Position numbers and translations under genes: made by a program. From the NCBI GenBank assembly GCA_964528595.1, contig CAZGTM010000013.1, forward strand, positions 1-64,000: a stretch of DNA of 64,000 nucleotides. Reading direction: 5' to 3'. The first letter of the stretch is position 1. Every line of letters begins with the position of its first letter. The DNA is from CAYFKJ01 sp964528595 (lineage in GTDB: Bacteria > Pseudomonadota > Alphaproteobacteria > UBA2966). The notes under the pieces are model-generated. The model searched no databases and was not told where the DNA came from. It was given only the letters and a program-made list of their open reading frames with translations. Of this stretch, positions 33,316 to 41,504 are shown piece by piece.

Positions 33316-34230
33316 TCAGTCGGCGATTGTCGGCTGCGTTGGTTTTTTGGATCGCGTCAGCTTGGCTTCGCGCTGGACGATGAAAATGCCGGCGGCAATG
33401 ATGATGGCGGCGCCCAGCCAGACGTTGCTGCCGGGAATTTCATCGAAGATGTAGTAGCCGAAGATCGCCGCCCACACCAGGGAGGTGTACTCGAAAGGCG
33501 CGATTGTGCTGACCGGCGCCAGCATGAACGCCTTGGCCAGCAAGACGTGGCTGCCCAGCGCCAACACCGCCAGGGCGATGAGCCAAGGCCAGGCGTCGTC
33601 TGCCACGGGCACCCAGACGAAAGGTGTGGCCAGGCACATCGCCGCGGTGACGCCGAAAGTGGTGTAGAACGTCATGGTGTAGGCCGATTCCGATCCCCCC
33701 AGGCGGCGGGTTTCGATCACCAACATGGCGTAGGCGACGCTGGCGGAAATGGCGATGAAGGTCATAAAACCGAAGTTCTCGCCGGTCGGCTGGGCGGCGA
33801 TGATGACGCCGATAAAGCCGATTCCGATGGCCGACCAGCGGAACAGGCCGACGCGCTCGCCCAGCAACGGAACCGACAGCGCCGTCATGAAAAAACTGCC
33901 GCCGAAGACCAGGACCGTGATGTCGGCCAGCGGCAGGTCGCGGATCGCAGTGAAGAACAGCAGCGGCGCCGCCAGCGAATAGCCCATACGCCGCACATGG
34001 CCCCAGGGCTTGCTGGTCCTGAGATGACGCAATCCGCCCGCTTTGGGCAACCAGACCAGCAGGATGAGACACATGACGATGCCGCGCAGCGCCAGCATTT
34101 CCATCACCGGCAGGGTGGCCACGAGGTGCTTGGCGACGGCGTCGAGGGACGCCATCGTCGCCATCGAAAGGACAATGTACCCGATGCCCGCCATGGGCCG
34201 GTCGTCCCTGATCTCAGCGCTATCCGACAT
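33316..34230 (-). CDS. EamA (DMT) family transporter
   Basis: A 304-residue permease with ten hydrophobic helices in two EamA halves: GYIVLSMATMASLDAVAKHL at the start, and FEYTSLVWAAIFGYYIFDEIP in the second half. The C-terminus is basic and cytoplasmic. I chose ATG 34230, preceded by GGGGGAAT, over a TTG five codons earlier. It is the first gene of the minus-strand run leading to SLC13, PfkB, PsuG and MetE-core, with a 63-base gap to the next. Its substrate is unknown. It is divergent from the TetR operon across 205 bases. Confidence 0.86.
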   Translation of the reverse strand: MSDSAEIRDDRPMAGIGYIVLSMATMASLDAVAKHLVATLPVMEMLALRGIVMCLILLVWLPKAGGLRHLRTSKPWGHVRRMGYSLAAPLLFFTAIRDLPLADITVLVFGGSFFMTALSVPLLGERVGLFRWSAIGIGFIGVIIAAQPTGENFGFMTFIAISASVAYAMLVIETRRLGGSESAYTMTFYTTFGVTAAMCLATPFVWVPVADDAWPWLIALAVLALGSHVLLAKAFMLAPVSTIAPFEYTSLVWAAIFGYYIFDEIPGSNVWLGAAIIIAAGIFIVQREAKLTRSKKPTQPTIAD

Positions 34231-34340
34231 GGCCGATTCCCCCAAAAAAACAGCGCGGAGACCGGCGGTTCCGCGCTCCCGTCTTGTACGCCGTTGCCGG
34301 ACGCTTGCCTAGCGCAAAAACGAAAGTGCGCGGAAGTCCG

Positions 34341-34390
34341 TTGACAGATATTTTCGGAAAAGGTACTGATAAAGTAACCAAACAGTTACT
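34341..34390 (+). promoter_or_regulatory. TetR promoter region with palindromic operator
   Basis: A consensus TTGACA lies at 34341-34346. The -10 is unclear; TACTGA at 34364 is the best-spaced candidate. Immediately after it AGTAAC-CAAACA-GTTACT (34373-34390) forms an inverted repeat, placed where a repressor would block transcription start. The same palindrome recurs upstream of the aldolase gene at 25785-25805. Farther upstream AGCGCGGA and TCCGCGCT form a hairpin between the divergent genes. Confidence 0.6.
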
Positions 34391-34435
34391 ATACCGATTT
34401 ATTGAAAATTGGCGTTGAGACGGGGTGGAACGAAC

Positions 34436-35071
34436 GTGGCGCGGCGCAAACCCGACGAGACTAAATCGCTGATCCTCAAGGCCGCGACCGCCGAGTTTGC
34501 GGCCAAGGGTCTGGGTGGCGCGCGCGTCGACGCCATTGCCGAGCGGGCCGGCGCCAACAAGCGCATGTTATACCACTATTTCGGCAACAAGGACGACCTC
34601 TACACCGCGGTGATGGAGGAGGCCTACGCCCAGATCCGCGGCCACGAGGCGGAGCTTCACCTGGAGGACCTGGAACCCGTCGAGGCCATCCGCAAGCTGG
34701 TGACGTATACCTTCAACTACTACCTTGAAAATCCTGAATTCATCAGTCTGCTGAACGACGCCAATCTTTACGGCGCGGTCCACGTCCAGCGTTCGGAACG
34801 CATTCAGGCCATGCATTCGCCCATGGTCGACCGTATCGCCGAAGTGCTGGAACGCGGCGTGACGGCGGGGGTGTTCCGCGCCAACGTGGATCCGGTGCAG
34901 CTTTACGTCACCATCGCCGGGCTGGGATATTTCTATCTTTCCAATGCGGCCACCTTGGGGGCGATTTTCGGTCGGAAGTTGACAACCGAGCGGGCTTTGG
35001 CTGATCGTCTTGAGCATGCCGTCGACGTCGTCGCCGGCTACTTGTGCTCAACGGGAGAATCCGGCCGATGA
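34436..35071 (+). CDS. TetR/AcrR family transcriptional regulator
   Basis: A 211-residue repressor. The N-terminal HTH (about residues 10-55) shows ILKAATAEFAAKGLGGARVDAIAERAGANKRMLYHYFGNKDDLY, a textbook TetR helix-turn-helix. The C-terminal ligand domain resembles TetR_C of the RutR-like type. I chose GTG 34436 (reads as MARRKPDETK) because it places the HTH at the usual distance and is preceded by GGGTGG; a TTG at 34409 also fits the frame. Its stop overlaps the next start as ATGA, so it heads the catabolic operon and probably regulates itself. The ligand is likely a pathway metabolite. Confidence 0.9.
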   Translation: MARRKPDETKSLILKAATAEFAAKGLGGARVDAIAERAGANKRMLYHYFGNKDDLYTAVMEEAYAQIRGHEAELHLEDLEPVEAIRKLVTYTFNYYLENPEFISLLNDANLYGAVHVQRSERIQAMHSPMVDRIAEVLERGVTAGVFRANVDPVQLYVTIAGLGYFYLSNAATLGAIFGRKLTTERALADRLEHAVDVVAGYLCSTGESGR

Positions 35072-36528
35072 CCGCCCCGAAAATCCGCGTCGAGGAAATC
35101 GAACTCTATGAACGCGACGTCGTGCTGCGTCTACCGTTCCGGTTTGGCGTCGTCACTTTGCGCGAGGCGCCCCAGGCCTTCGCCCGCATCCGGGTCAGCG
35201 ACGAGGCCGGCCACTCGGGCTGGGGCATGTCGGCCGAGGTGCTGGCGCCCAAGTGGTTCGACAAGAACGAAGCGCTGACCAATGAGGAAAACTTCGACCA
35301 GTTGCGCACCGCCCTGTCGCTGTCGCGCGACGCCTTCCTGGCGGTGGGCACGACGACGGCGTACGGCCTGCCGGTTGCCTGCCATCACGAGCACGTCCTG
35401 GCGGCGCGCCTGCGCGGCATGAATTCGCTGGTGGCGACCTACGGTCCGGCGTTGTTGAACCGGGCGGTGCTGGATGCGCTCTGCGGCATTCACAACATGT
35501 CGTTCTATCGGGCCATTCAGACGAACCTGCCGGGCATCGATCTTTCCATGACGTCCGACCTGGCGGGGCTCGATCTAACCCGCTTTCTCGGTAATCTTGC
35601 GCCGTCAAAGTCGGTTCACGCCCGCCACACCGTCGGCATGATCGATCCTCTGACGGCGGCCGACCAATTGGCGGCGGACCGCGTCGACGACGGCCTGCCG
35701 GAGACTTTGGAAGAGATCGTCACGGCTTACGGCCACCGCTACTTCAAGGTCAAGGTCGGTGGTGACCTCAGGGCCGATATCGACCGCTTGTCGGCGGTGG
35801 CGGACGTCTTGGACCGCCAGGCTGGGGATTACCGCCTGTCGCTCGACGGCAACGAACAGTACGAAGACGCTGCCGGCGTCCTCGAATTGCTCGACGAAAT
35901 GGACGCGACGCCGGCGCTCGACAAGTTCCGTACGGCCATCCTGTTCGTCGAACAGCCTATAAAACGCGCCACTGCGCTCAACGAGGACGTCACACCGATT
36001 GCGGCGCGCTATCCCGTCATCATCGATGAATCGGACGGTAACTTCGATGCCTTCCCCACAGCGCGCATGCGCGGCTACCGCGGCGTTTCATCGAAGACCT
36101 GCAAGGGCTTCTATAAGTCGATCCTCAACACCGCCCGCTGCCAGGTCTGGACGGACGAGGAGCAGGGCACCGACAAGGCGGAACTCGGCCCCTATTTCAT
36201 GTCGGCGGAGGATCTGACAATTCAGGGTGGCGTCGGCCTGCAGCAGGATCTGGCGCTGATAAATCTCCTGGGTCTCGAGCACGTCGAGCGCAACGGCCAC
36301 CACTACGTTCACGGCATGACCGGCGCGGGCGCGCCTGCCGGTGAGCAGAAGGCTTTCGCCGACGCCCATCCCGGGCTCTACCGGCATGAGAACGGGGAGA
36401 CCTTCGTCAATATCGAGGATGGAAAGCTTGACCTGAGCTCGCTCGACGGCATCGGCTTTGCGACAGGCACGGAACCCGACTGGAACTCGATGCGCGAAAT
36501 GGATTTAACGGTAAAGGACTTCACCTGA
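35068..36528 (+). CDS. enolase-superfamily (mandelate racemase-like) enzyme
   Basis: A 486-residue protein with the capping domain first and a modified barrel after. Visible elements are YFKVKVGGD (catalytic KxK type), LSLDGNEQY (first metal Asp), LFVEQPI (second metal Glu), IDESDGNFD (third metal Asp) and SSKTCKGFYKS (a barrel-end Lys). Members abstract a proton alpha to a carboxylate, giving dehydration or racemisation of sugar or amino acids. It is longer than most (about 370-400). The metal set is intact, so it is probably active. It is coupled to the TetR gene (ATGA) and overlaps the Gfo/Idh start by one base. Confidence 0.82.
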   Translation: MTAPKIRVEEIELYERDVVLRLPFRFGVVTLREAPQAFARIRVSDEAGHSGWGMSAEVLAPKWFDKNEALTNEENFDQLRTALSLSRDAFLAVGTTTAYGLPVACHHEHVLAARLRGMNSLVATYGPALLNRAVLDALCGIHNMSFYRAIQTNLPGIDLSMTSDLAGLDLTRFLGNLAPSKSVHARHTVGMIDPLTAADQLAADRVDDGLPETLEEIVTAYGHRYFKVKVGGDLRADIDRLSAVADVLDRQAGDYRLSLDGNEQYEDAAGVLELLDEMDATPALDKFRTAILFVEQPIKRATALNEDVTPIAARYPVIIDESDGNFDAFPTARMRGYRGVSSKTCKGFYKSILNTARCQVWTDEEQGTDKAELGPYFMSAEDLTIQGGVGLQQDLALINLLGLEHVERNGHHYVHGMTGAGAPAGEQKAFADAHPGLYRHENGETFVNIEDGKLDLSSLDGIGFATGTEPDWNSMREMDLTVKDFT

Positions 36529-37679
36529 TGGCGGACATTCGATTGGGCCTTATCATGCACGGCGTCACCGGACGCATGGGCATGAACCAGCATCTCATAC
36601 GCTCGATCCTGGCGATCCGGGCCGAGGGCGGCGTGGTGCTGAAGAACGGCGATCGGGTGATGCCCGATCCCATCCTGGTGGGGCGCAACGCCGACAAGAT
36701 CGAACGCTTGGCCAAAGCCCACGGTGTGGAGCGCTGGACCGCCGATCTCGACGCCGCGCTGGCCAATCCGGACGACGCCATGTTCTTCGACGCCGGTACG
36801 ACCCAGATGCGCGCCGAATTGCTGAAGCGCGCGATGGATGCGGGCAAGGACGTCTACTGTGAGAAGCCCATCGCCGAGACACTGGACGTGGCTCTGGACG
36901 TCGCCCGTTACGGCAAGGAAAAGGGCGTCAAAAACGGCGTCGTGCACGACAAACTGTCGCTACCCGGTCTCCTCAAACTCAAGCGCTTGCGCGACACCGG
37001 TTTCTTCGGCCGTATCCTCAGCGTGCGCGGCGAATTCGGTTACTGGGTATTCGAAGGCGACTGGCAGGAAGCTCAGCGACCCTCGTGGAACTACCGCAAA
37101 GCGGACGGCGGCGGCATCATCCTCGACATGCTGTGCCATTGGCGCTACGTGCTCGACAACACCATCGCGCCCGTAAAGGCGGTGAGCTGTCTGGGCGCCA
37201 ACCATATCCCCAAGCGCTGGGACGAGTACGGCGACGAATACGACGCCGATGCCGACGATGCGGCCTATGCCACCTTCGAGCTCGAAGGTGGCATCATCGC
37301 CCAGCTCAATTCATCGTGGTGCACCCGCGTCCGCCGCGACGATTTGGTGACTTTCCACGTCGACGGCACGCACGGCTCGGCGGTGGCGGGGCTGCATTCC
37401 TGCCGCAGCCAGGCGCGCTGGAACACGCCCAAGCCCGTCTGGAACCCGGACGAGCCACAAAAGCTCGATTTCTTCGACCAATGGCAGGAGGTGCCGGACA
37501 ACACCGTCTTCGACAACGGCTTCAAGAGCCAGTGGGAGATGTTCATCCGTCATGTCTACGAGGACGCGCCCTGGTCCTATGATCTCCTGTCCGGGGCCAA
37601 GGGCGTGCAGCTCGCCGAACTGGGCCTGCAGAGTTGGGCCGAACGGCGTTGGCTCGACGTACCGGAACTGGAGCTCTGA
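36528..37679 (+). CDS. Gfo/Idh/MocA family oxidoreductase
   Basis: A 383-residue NAD(P)-dependent sugar or inositol dehydrogenase-like protein. The N-terminal Rossmann fold starts LGLIMHGVTGRMGMNQH. DVYCEKPIAETLD (about residue 105) carries the EKP motif with the catalytic Lys. DMLCHWRYVLDN (about 200) is the family's second active-site region with Asp and His. The dimerisation sheet follows. It overlaps the enolase-superfamily stop (TGATG), so translation is coupled. It probably oxidises the product or precursor of its neighbour. The substrate is unknown. Confidence 0.86.
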   Translation: MADIRLGLIMHGVTGRMGMNQHLIRSILAIRAEGGVVLKNGDRVMPDPILVGRNADKIERLAKAHGVERWTADLDAALANPDDAMFFDAGTTQMRAELLKRAMDAGKDVYCEKPIAETLDVALDVARYGKEKGVKNGVVHDKLSLPGLLKLKRLRDTGFFGRILSVRGEFGYWVFEGDWQEAQRPSWNYRKADGGGIILDMLCHWRYVLDNTIAPVKAVSCLGANHIPKRWDEYGDEYDADADDAAYATFELEGGIIAQLNSSWCTRVRRDDLVTFHVDGTHGSAVAGLHSCRSQARWNTPKPVWNPDEPQKLDFFDQWQEVPDNTVFDNGFKSQWEMFIRHVYEDAPWSYDLLSGAKGVQLAELGLQSWAERRWLDVPELEL

Positions 37680-37681
37680 TC

Positions 37682-38848
37682 ATGCCGAGCGTCGCCCTGC
37701 CCACCGCCGACGGCGCGGTCGAACAATACGAAGCGGGGGAGCCCCGCGATTTTTCCGTCAACGGCGCTGCGTTCACCCGCATCGCTTATTCGGCGGCCCA
37801 CGTTGTCGCCGATCCCTATTCAGACGCGGACCCCTGGCTCGACATGGCCCTCGACTGGGACGCCACCATCGCCTACCGGCGGCATATCTGGTCGCTCGGT
37901 CTGGGGGTGGCCGAGGCCATGGATACCGCCCAGCGCGGCATGGGGCTCGACTGGCCCACCTCGCTCGAACTGATCAGGCAATCCGTCGCCGCCGCCGCCG
38001 ATTTCGACGGCGCCGCCCTGGTGGCCTGCGGCGCCGGCACCGATCACATTGCCCCCGATCCGTCGTTGAGCGTCGACGACGTCATCGCGGCCTACGAGGA
38101 ACAGTGCGCGGCGGTGGAGGCGGCGGGCGGACGCATCATCCTGATGGCCAGCCGCGCCCTGGCGGCGGCAGCCAAATCGCCCGACGACTACGCCACCGTT
38201 TACGGCCGTATCCTGGGCCAGGTGAAGGAGCCCGTCATTATCCACTGGCTGGGCGAGATGTTCGATCCGGCTCTGGAAGGCTACTGGGGGCACGGCGACC
38301 ACCTGGCAGCGATGGACGTTTGTCTCGATATCCTGGCCGACAACGCCGCCAAGATCGACGGCATCAAGATTTCTTTGCTGGACGATCAAAAGGAGATTTC
38401 CATGCGCCGGCGCCTGCCCGAGGGCGTGAGCATGTATACGGGCGACGATTTCAACTACCCCGATTTGATCGCCGGCGACGATGAAGGCTATTCCGACGCG
38501 CTCCTCGGCATCTTCGACGCCATCGCCCCGGCGGCTAGCGCCGCGCTCGGGGCCATGGCGCGCCAGGACATGGTAGCCTATCACGATATCCTGGCGCCCA
38601 CGGTGCCATTGTCGCGCCACATCTTCAAAGTTCCGACCCGGTTCTACAAGACCGGCGTCGTCTTCATGGCCTATCTGAATGGCCATCAGGAGCACTTCGT
38701 GATGGTCGGCGGGCAGGAGAGCGCGCGCTCGGCCCAGCACCTGGGCGAACTGTTCCGCCTGGCCGACAAGGCGGGATTGCTGGCCGACCCGGAGGAAGCC
38801 TGCGCCCGGGCCGATATCGTCATGGCCGCCCACGGTATCGGCGTCTGA
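37682..38848 (+). CDS. DUF993 family protein
   Basis: A 388-residue member of DUF993, an uncharacterised TIM-barrel family distantly related to dihydrodipicolinate synthases. Recognisable stretches include DWDATIAYRRHIWSLGLGVAEAMDTAQRG with Arg/His, IIHWLGEMFDPALEGYWG (about 185) and DGIKISLLDD (about 230) with a candidate Schiff-base Lys. DUF993 genes are often found beside Gfo/Idh dehydrogenases and sugar isomerases, as here. ATG 37682 follows the previous stop by two bases. A retro-aldol or hydrolytic step on a sugar-derived acid is a reasonable guess, not a demonstrated role. Confidence 0.8.
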   Translation: MPSVALPTADGAVEQYEAGEPRDFSVNGAAFTRIAYSAAHVVADPYSDADPWLDMALDWDATIAYRRHIWSLGLGVAEAMDTAQRGMGLDWPTSLELIRQSVAAAADFDGAALVACGAGTDHIAPDPSLSVDDVIAAYEEQCAAVEAAGGRIILMASRALAAAAKSPDDYATVYGRILGQVKEPVIIHWLGEMFDPALEGYWGHGDHLAAMDVCLDILADNAAKIDGIKISLLDDQKEISMRRRLPEGVSMYTGDDFNYPDLIAGDDEGYSDALLGIFDAIAPAASAALGAMARQDMVAYHDILAPTVPLSRHIFKVPTRFYKTGVVFMAYLNGHQEHFVMVGGQESARSAQHLGELFRLADKAGLLADPEEACARADIVMAAHGIGV

Positions 38849-38850
38849 CC

Positions 38851-39672
38851 ATGGCCGATCTCGCACGTCTGTCGCTCAACACCGCCACCGTCAAACTACA
38901 GTGGTCGCTCGAACAATGTATCGAGGGTTGCGCCCGGCACGGCATCCCCGGCATCGCCCCCTGGCGCGACAAGCTGGACGAAATGGGCGCTGGCAAGGCC
39001 GCTCGCCATATTGCGGATGCCGGTCTCGGCGTCAGCGGTCTGGCGCGGGGCGGCATGTTTCCCGCCGAGGACGACGCGGGCCGCCGCGCCGCGCTCGACG
39101 ATAACCGCAGCGCCGTCGACGACGCCAAGACCATCGGGGCGGCTTGCCTCGTGCTGGTGGTCGGTGGTCTGCCGGGCGATTCCAAGGACATCGCCGACGC
39201 CCGCGCCCAGGTCCATGACGGCATCGCCGCCACCCTGGAATACGCCCGCGAGGTCGGCATGCCGCTGGCCATCGAACCGCTGCATCCCATGTACGCCGCC
39301 GACCGCGCCTGCGTGAATACGCTGGGGCAGGCGCTCGACATCTGCGACGACCTGGGCGACGGCCTTGGGGTGGCGGTCGACGTCTACCACGTCTGGTGGG
39401 ATCCCGACCTCCGGGCCCAGATCGCCCGGGCGGGCAACCGCGTCTTTGCCTTCCACACCTGCGACTGGCTGGTGCCGACCCGCGATCTCCTGCTCGACCG
39501 CGGCATGATGGGCGACGGCGTCATCGACATTCCCCAAATCCGCGGATGGGTCGAAGCCACCAGTTTCAACGGCTTCTGCGAATGCGAAATATTCTCCGCC
39601 GAGAACTGGTGGAAAAAGGATGCCGACGAGGTGCTCCAGACCGTGAAAGACCGCCACGAGACGTATGTTTGA
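38851..39672 (+). CDS. sugar phosphate isomerase/epimerase (AP endonuclease 2 fold)
   Basis: A 273-residue TIM-barrel protein of the IolE/hydroxypyruvate isomerase group. Metal-binding residues show as the Glu in LAIEPLHPMYAADRA (about 150), the Asp/His in VAVDVYHVWWD (about 180), the His in FAFHTCDW (about 200) and a C-terminal Glu in FCECEIFS. It starts two bases after DUF993. It would isomerise or epimerise a keto-sugar or keto-acid intermediate. The exact substrate is unknown. Confidence 0.85.
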   Translation: MADLARLSLNTATVKLQWSLEQCIEGCARHGIPGIAPWRDKLDEMGAGKAARHIADAGLGVSGLARGGMFPAEDDAGRRAALDDNRSAVDDAKTIGAACLVLVVGGLPGDSKDIADARAQVHDGIAATLEYAREVGMPLAIEPLHPMYAADRACVNTLGQALDICDDLGDGLGVAVDVYHVWWDPDLRAQIARAGNRVFAFHTCDWLVPTRDLLLDRGMMGDGVIDIPQIRGWVEATSFNGFCECEIFSAENWWKKDADEVLQTVKDRHETYV

Positions 39673-39696
39673 ACCCTCGCTCCATTGACATTCCCG

Positions 39697-39738
39697 CATA
39701 CGCTGGGAATTGGCGTATCCCGCCTCACACGACATAAT
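39697..39738 (+). promoter_or_regulatory. probable internal promoter with inverted repeat
   Basis: TTGGCG (39710-39715), 17 bases, CATAAT (39733-39738) precedes the hydrolase gene. An inverted repeat ATACGC (39698-39703) / GCGTAT (39713-39718) overlaps the -35 box and may be an operator. The 92-base gap here is the only sizeable one inside the operon. Confidence 0.4.
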
Positions 39739-39764
39739 GCTTCGGATTTTTTGGGGAGTACGAC

Positions 39765-40583
39765 ATGTCCGTTCTGGAATTCGATACCAACAATGCGATT
39801 GCTTACACGCATACGCCGCCGACGGCCGCCGACGGCAAGACCTTCGTTTTCTTCAACGCCCTGACCGGCGATGCCGGCATGTGGGAAGGGGAGATCGGCG
39901 AGGGGCTGCGGGCGGCCGGGCACGGCACCCTGTCGTTCAACTTTCGCGGCCAGGCGGGCAGCCCTATCGGGGATGACGTGCAAATCAACGCAGCTCAAAT
40001 GGCGGCGGACAGCGGCCGCGTTTTGGAGCACGTGAAGCCGGCCCGCGCCGTGTTGGTGGGGCTTTCGATCGGCGGATTGTTCGCCGTGCAGGCCTGGCTC
40101 GATGGGCTGGACGATGTCGAGGTGAGCGGCATCGTCTTCGTCAACACGCTGCGGCGCGACGGGCCCAGGCTCAAATGGATCAACGACGGCATGATGCGCT
40201 GCGTCGAGATCGGCGGGCTCGACCTGATGCGCGATCTGTTCATGCCGCTGATCACCAACGAGGATTTCCAGGCCGAGGTGCGGCCCAATTTCCTGGGTGA
40301 CGGCGGCTATACCGCGCTGACGCCGACCGACAACGACCACCGGCTGCTGGCCTGTGGCGGTACCGCAGATTGGGAGCTGCCTTACGAGAAGATCGACCTG
40401 CCGGTGCTGGTGATGACGGGTCAGCAGGACCGATTGTTCTACGTCGAGGCGGACGTCGCCGAACGCACGGCGCGCATGCCCAACGCCCGGCGCATCGACA
40501 TGGCCGACGCCGCCCACATGATGCCGGCCGAAAGGTCCGGCGCCTTCACACAGGCGTTGCTGGACTTCGCAGGCGGCATCTAA
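39765..40583 (+). CDS. alpha/beta hydrolase
   Basis: A 272-residue alpha/beta-fold hydrolase. The nucleophile elbow is GLSIGG (about residue 100), the acid is probably the Asp in TGQQDRLFYVE (about 220), and the His is in MADAAHMMPAE (about 250). An oxyanion region FNFRGQAGS follows the third strand. It is near the 3-oxoadipate enol-lactonase type (PcaD-like) in size and layout, so lactone or ester hydrolysis is plausible. It has its own likely promoter and a good ribosome site (GGGGAG). The EamA gene follows with no gap. Confidence 0.82.
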   Translation: MSVLEFDTNNAIAYTHTPPTAADGKTFVFFNALTGDAGMWEGEIGEGLRAAGHGTLSFNFRGQAGSPIGDDVQINAAQMAADSGRVLEHVKPARAVLVGLSIGGLFAVQAWLDGLDDVEVSGIVFVNTLRRDGPRLKWINDGMMRCVEIGGLDLMRDLFMPLITNEDFQAEVRPNFLGDGGYTALTPTDNDHRLLACGGTADWELPYEKIDLPVLVMTGQQDRLFYVEADVAERTARMPNARRIDMADAAHMMPAERSGAFTQALLDFAGGI

Positions 40584-41504
40584 ATGGCGCTTTGGCACCG
40601 CCACGCGGGGCTTGCTTACCTTGCCGTATTTATCGGCGTGTTGGGTCATGCCTCGACGGAGTTTGTGGCGGTCCTGTCCGGTGTGGCCGGGCCGGAGCTC
40701 TCGGTCTGGCGTTTCCTGCTGGGCGGTCTGGGGCTGGTGATTCTGGCGCTGCTGTTTCCCGGCAGCCGTGATCTCATCGCACCACTCAAGACCCATTTCT
40801 GGCCGATCCTGCTGTTGTCCCTGTTAGGGGTCACGGTGGGTTATCTGGTGTTCCACTGGTCGCTCGACTTCGCCAACGTGCCGCAGGTGGCGACGACGGT
40901 GACGACCATCCCGATCTTCGTCGCCCTAGCCAACCTCGTGGTCAACCGCCAGCCCATCACCCGGGCTAAGGCGGTGAGCGGCGTCTGCGCCATCGTCGGC
41001 ATCGCACTCTTGATCACCGACGGCTACCTCGCGCGTCTGGCGGGATCGGGCGGCAACCTCCTCGGCGTCTTCCTGGCCACCGCCTGCGCCGCCGCCGTCG
41101 CCGCCTATTCCGTTCTGGTGCGGCCCATCGTGGCGGAGTACGGCGCCCTGCGCATCACGGCCATCACAATGATGATCGGGGGCATCGGGTTGTGGCTGCT
41201 GGTTGGGCTGACGTTCGGGGTTTGGGCGGCGCCGTCACGCCTTAGCGAACTACCGGCGGCCGGATTGGTTGCGTTGCTGGTCATCGCTTTCTGGAACACC
41301 ACGATCACACAGTTCCTTTGGATCGGCGGACTTGCGGCCGTACCAGACATCACGCGAGGGAGTTATCTATTCTTCCTCAAGCCCGTGATCGCCGCCGGTC
41401 TCGCCGTCCTGATCCTGGGCCAGGACATCACAGGCGTACAGATGCTGGCCATCGTCGTGGTCTGCGCCTCTGTTTTCGGAGAAGTGGTCCTCGCCAGGCG
41501 TTAA
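40584..41504 (+). CDS. EamA (DMT) family transporter
   Basis: A 306-residue permease with ten hydrophobic helices and two EamA repeats. VTVGYLVFHWSLDFANVPQVATTVTTIPIFVALA is the first-half signature, and GSYLFFLKPVIAAGLAVLILGQ lies in the second half. It begins on the base after the hydrolase stop and ends with a four-base overlap (TTAA) with the convergent DgoA-like gene. It is the last gene of the TetR operon, perhaps moving a pathway substrate or by-product. It is the third EamA protein in this window. Confidence 0.86.
   Translation: MALWHRHAGLAYLAVFIGVLGHASTEFVAVLSGVAGPELSVWRFLLGGLGLVILALLFPGSRDLIAPLKTHFWPILLLSLLGVTVGYLVFHWSLDFANVPQVATTVTTIPIFVALANLVVNRQPITRAKAVSGVCAIVGIALLITDGYLARLAGSGGNLLGVFLATACAAAVAAYSVLVRPIVAEYGALRITAITMMIGGIGLWLLVGLTFGVWAAPSRLSELPAAGLVALLVIAFWNTTITQFLWIGGLAAVPDITRGSYLFFLKPVIAAGLAVLILGQDITGVQMLAIVVVCASVFGEVVLARR

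Noticed and set aside
39384..40796. 470-codon minus-strand frame over the isomerase and hydrolase genes
   Set aside because: Spans three genes and an intergenic promoter on the other strand; composition is typical of an antisense shadow.
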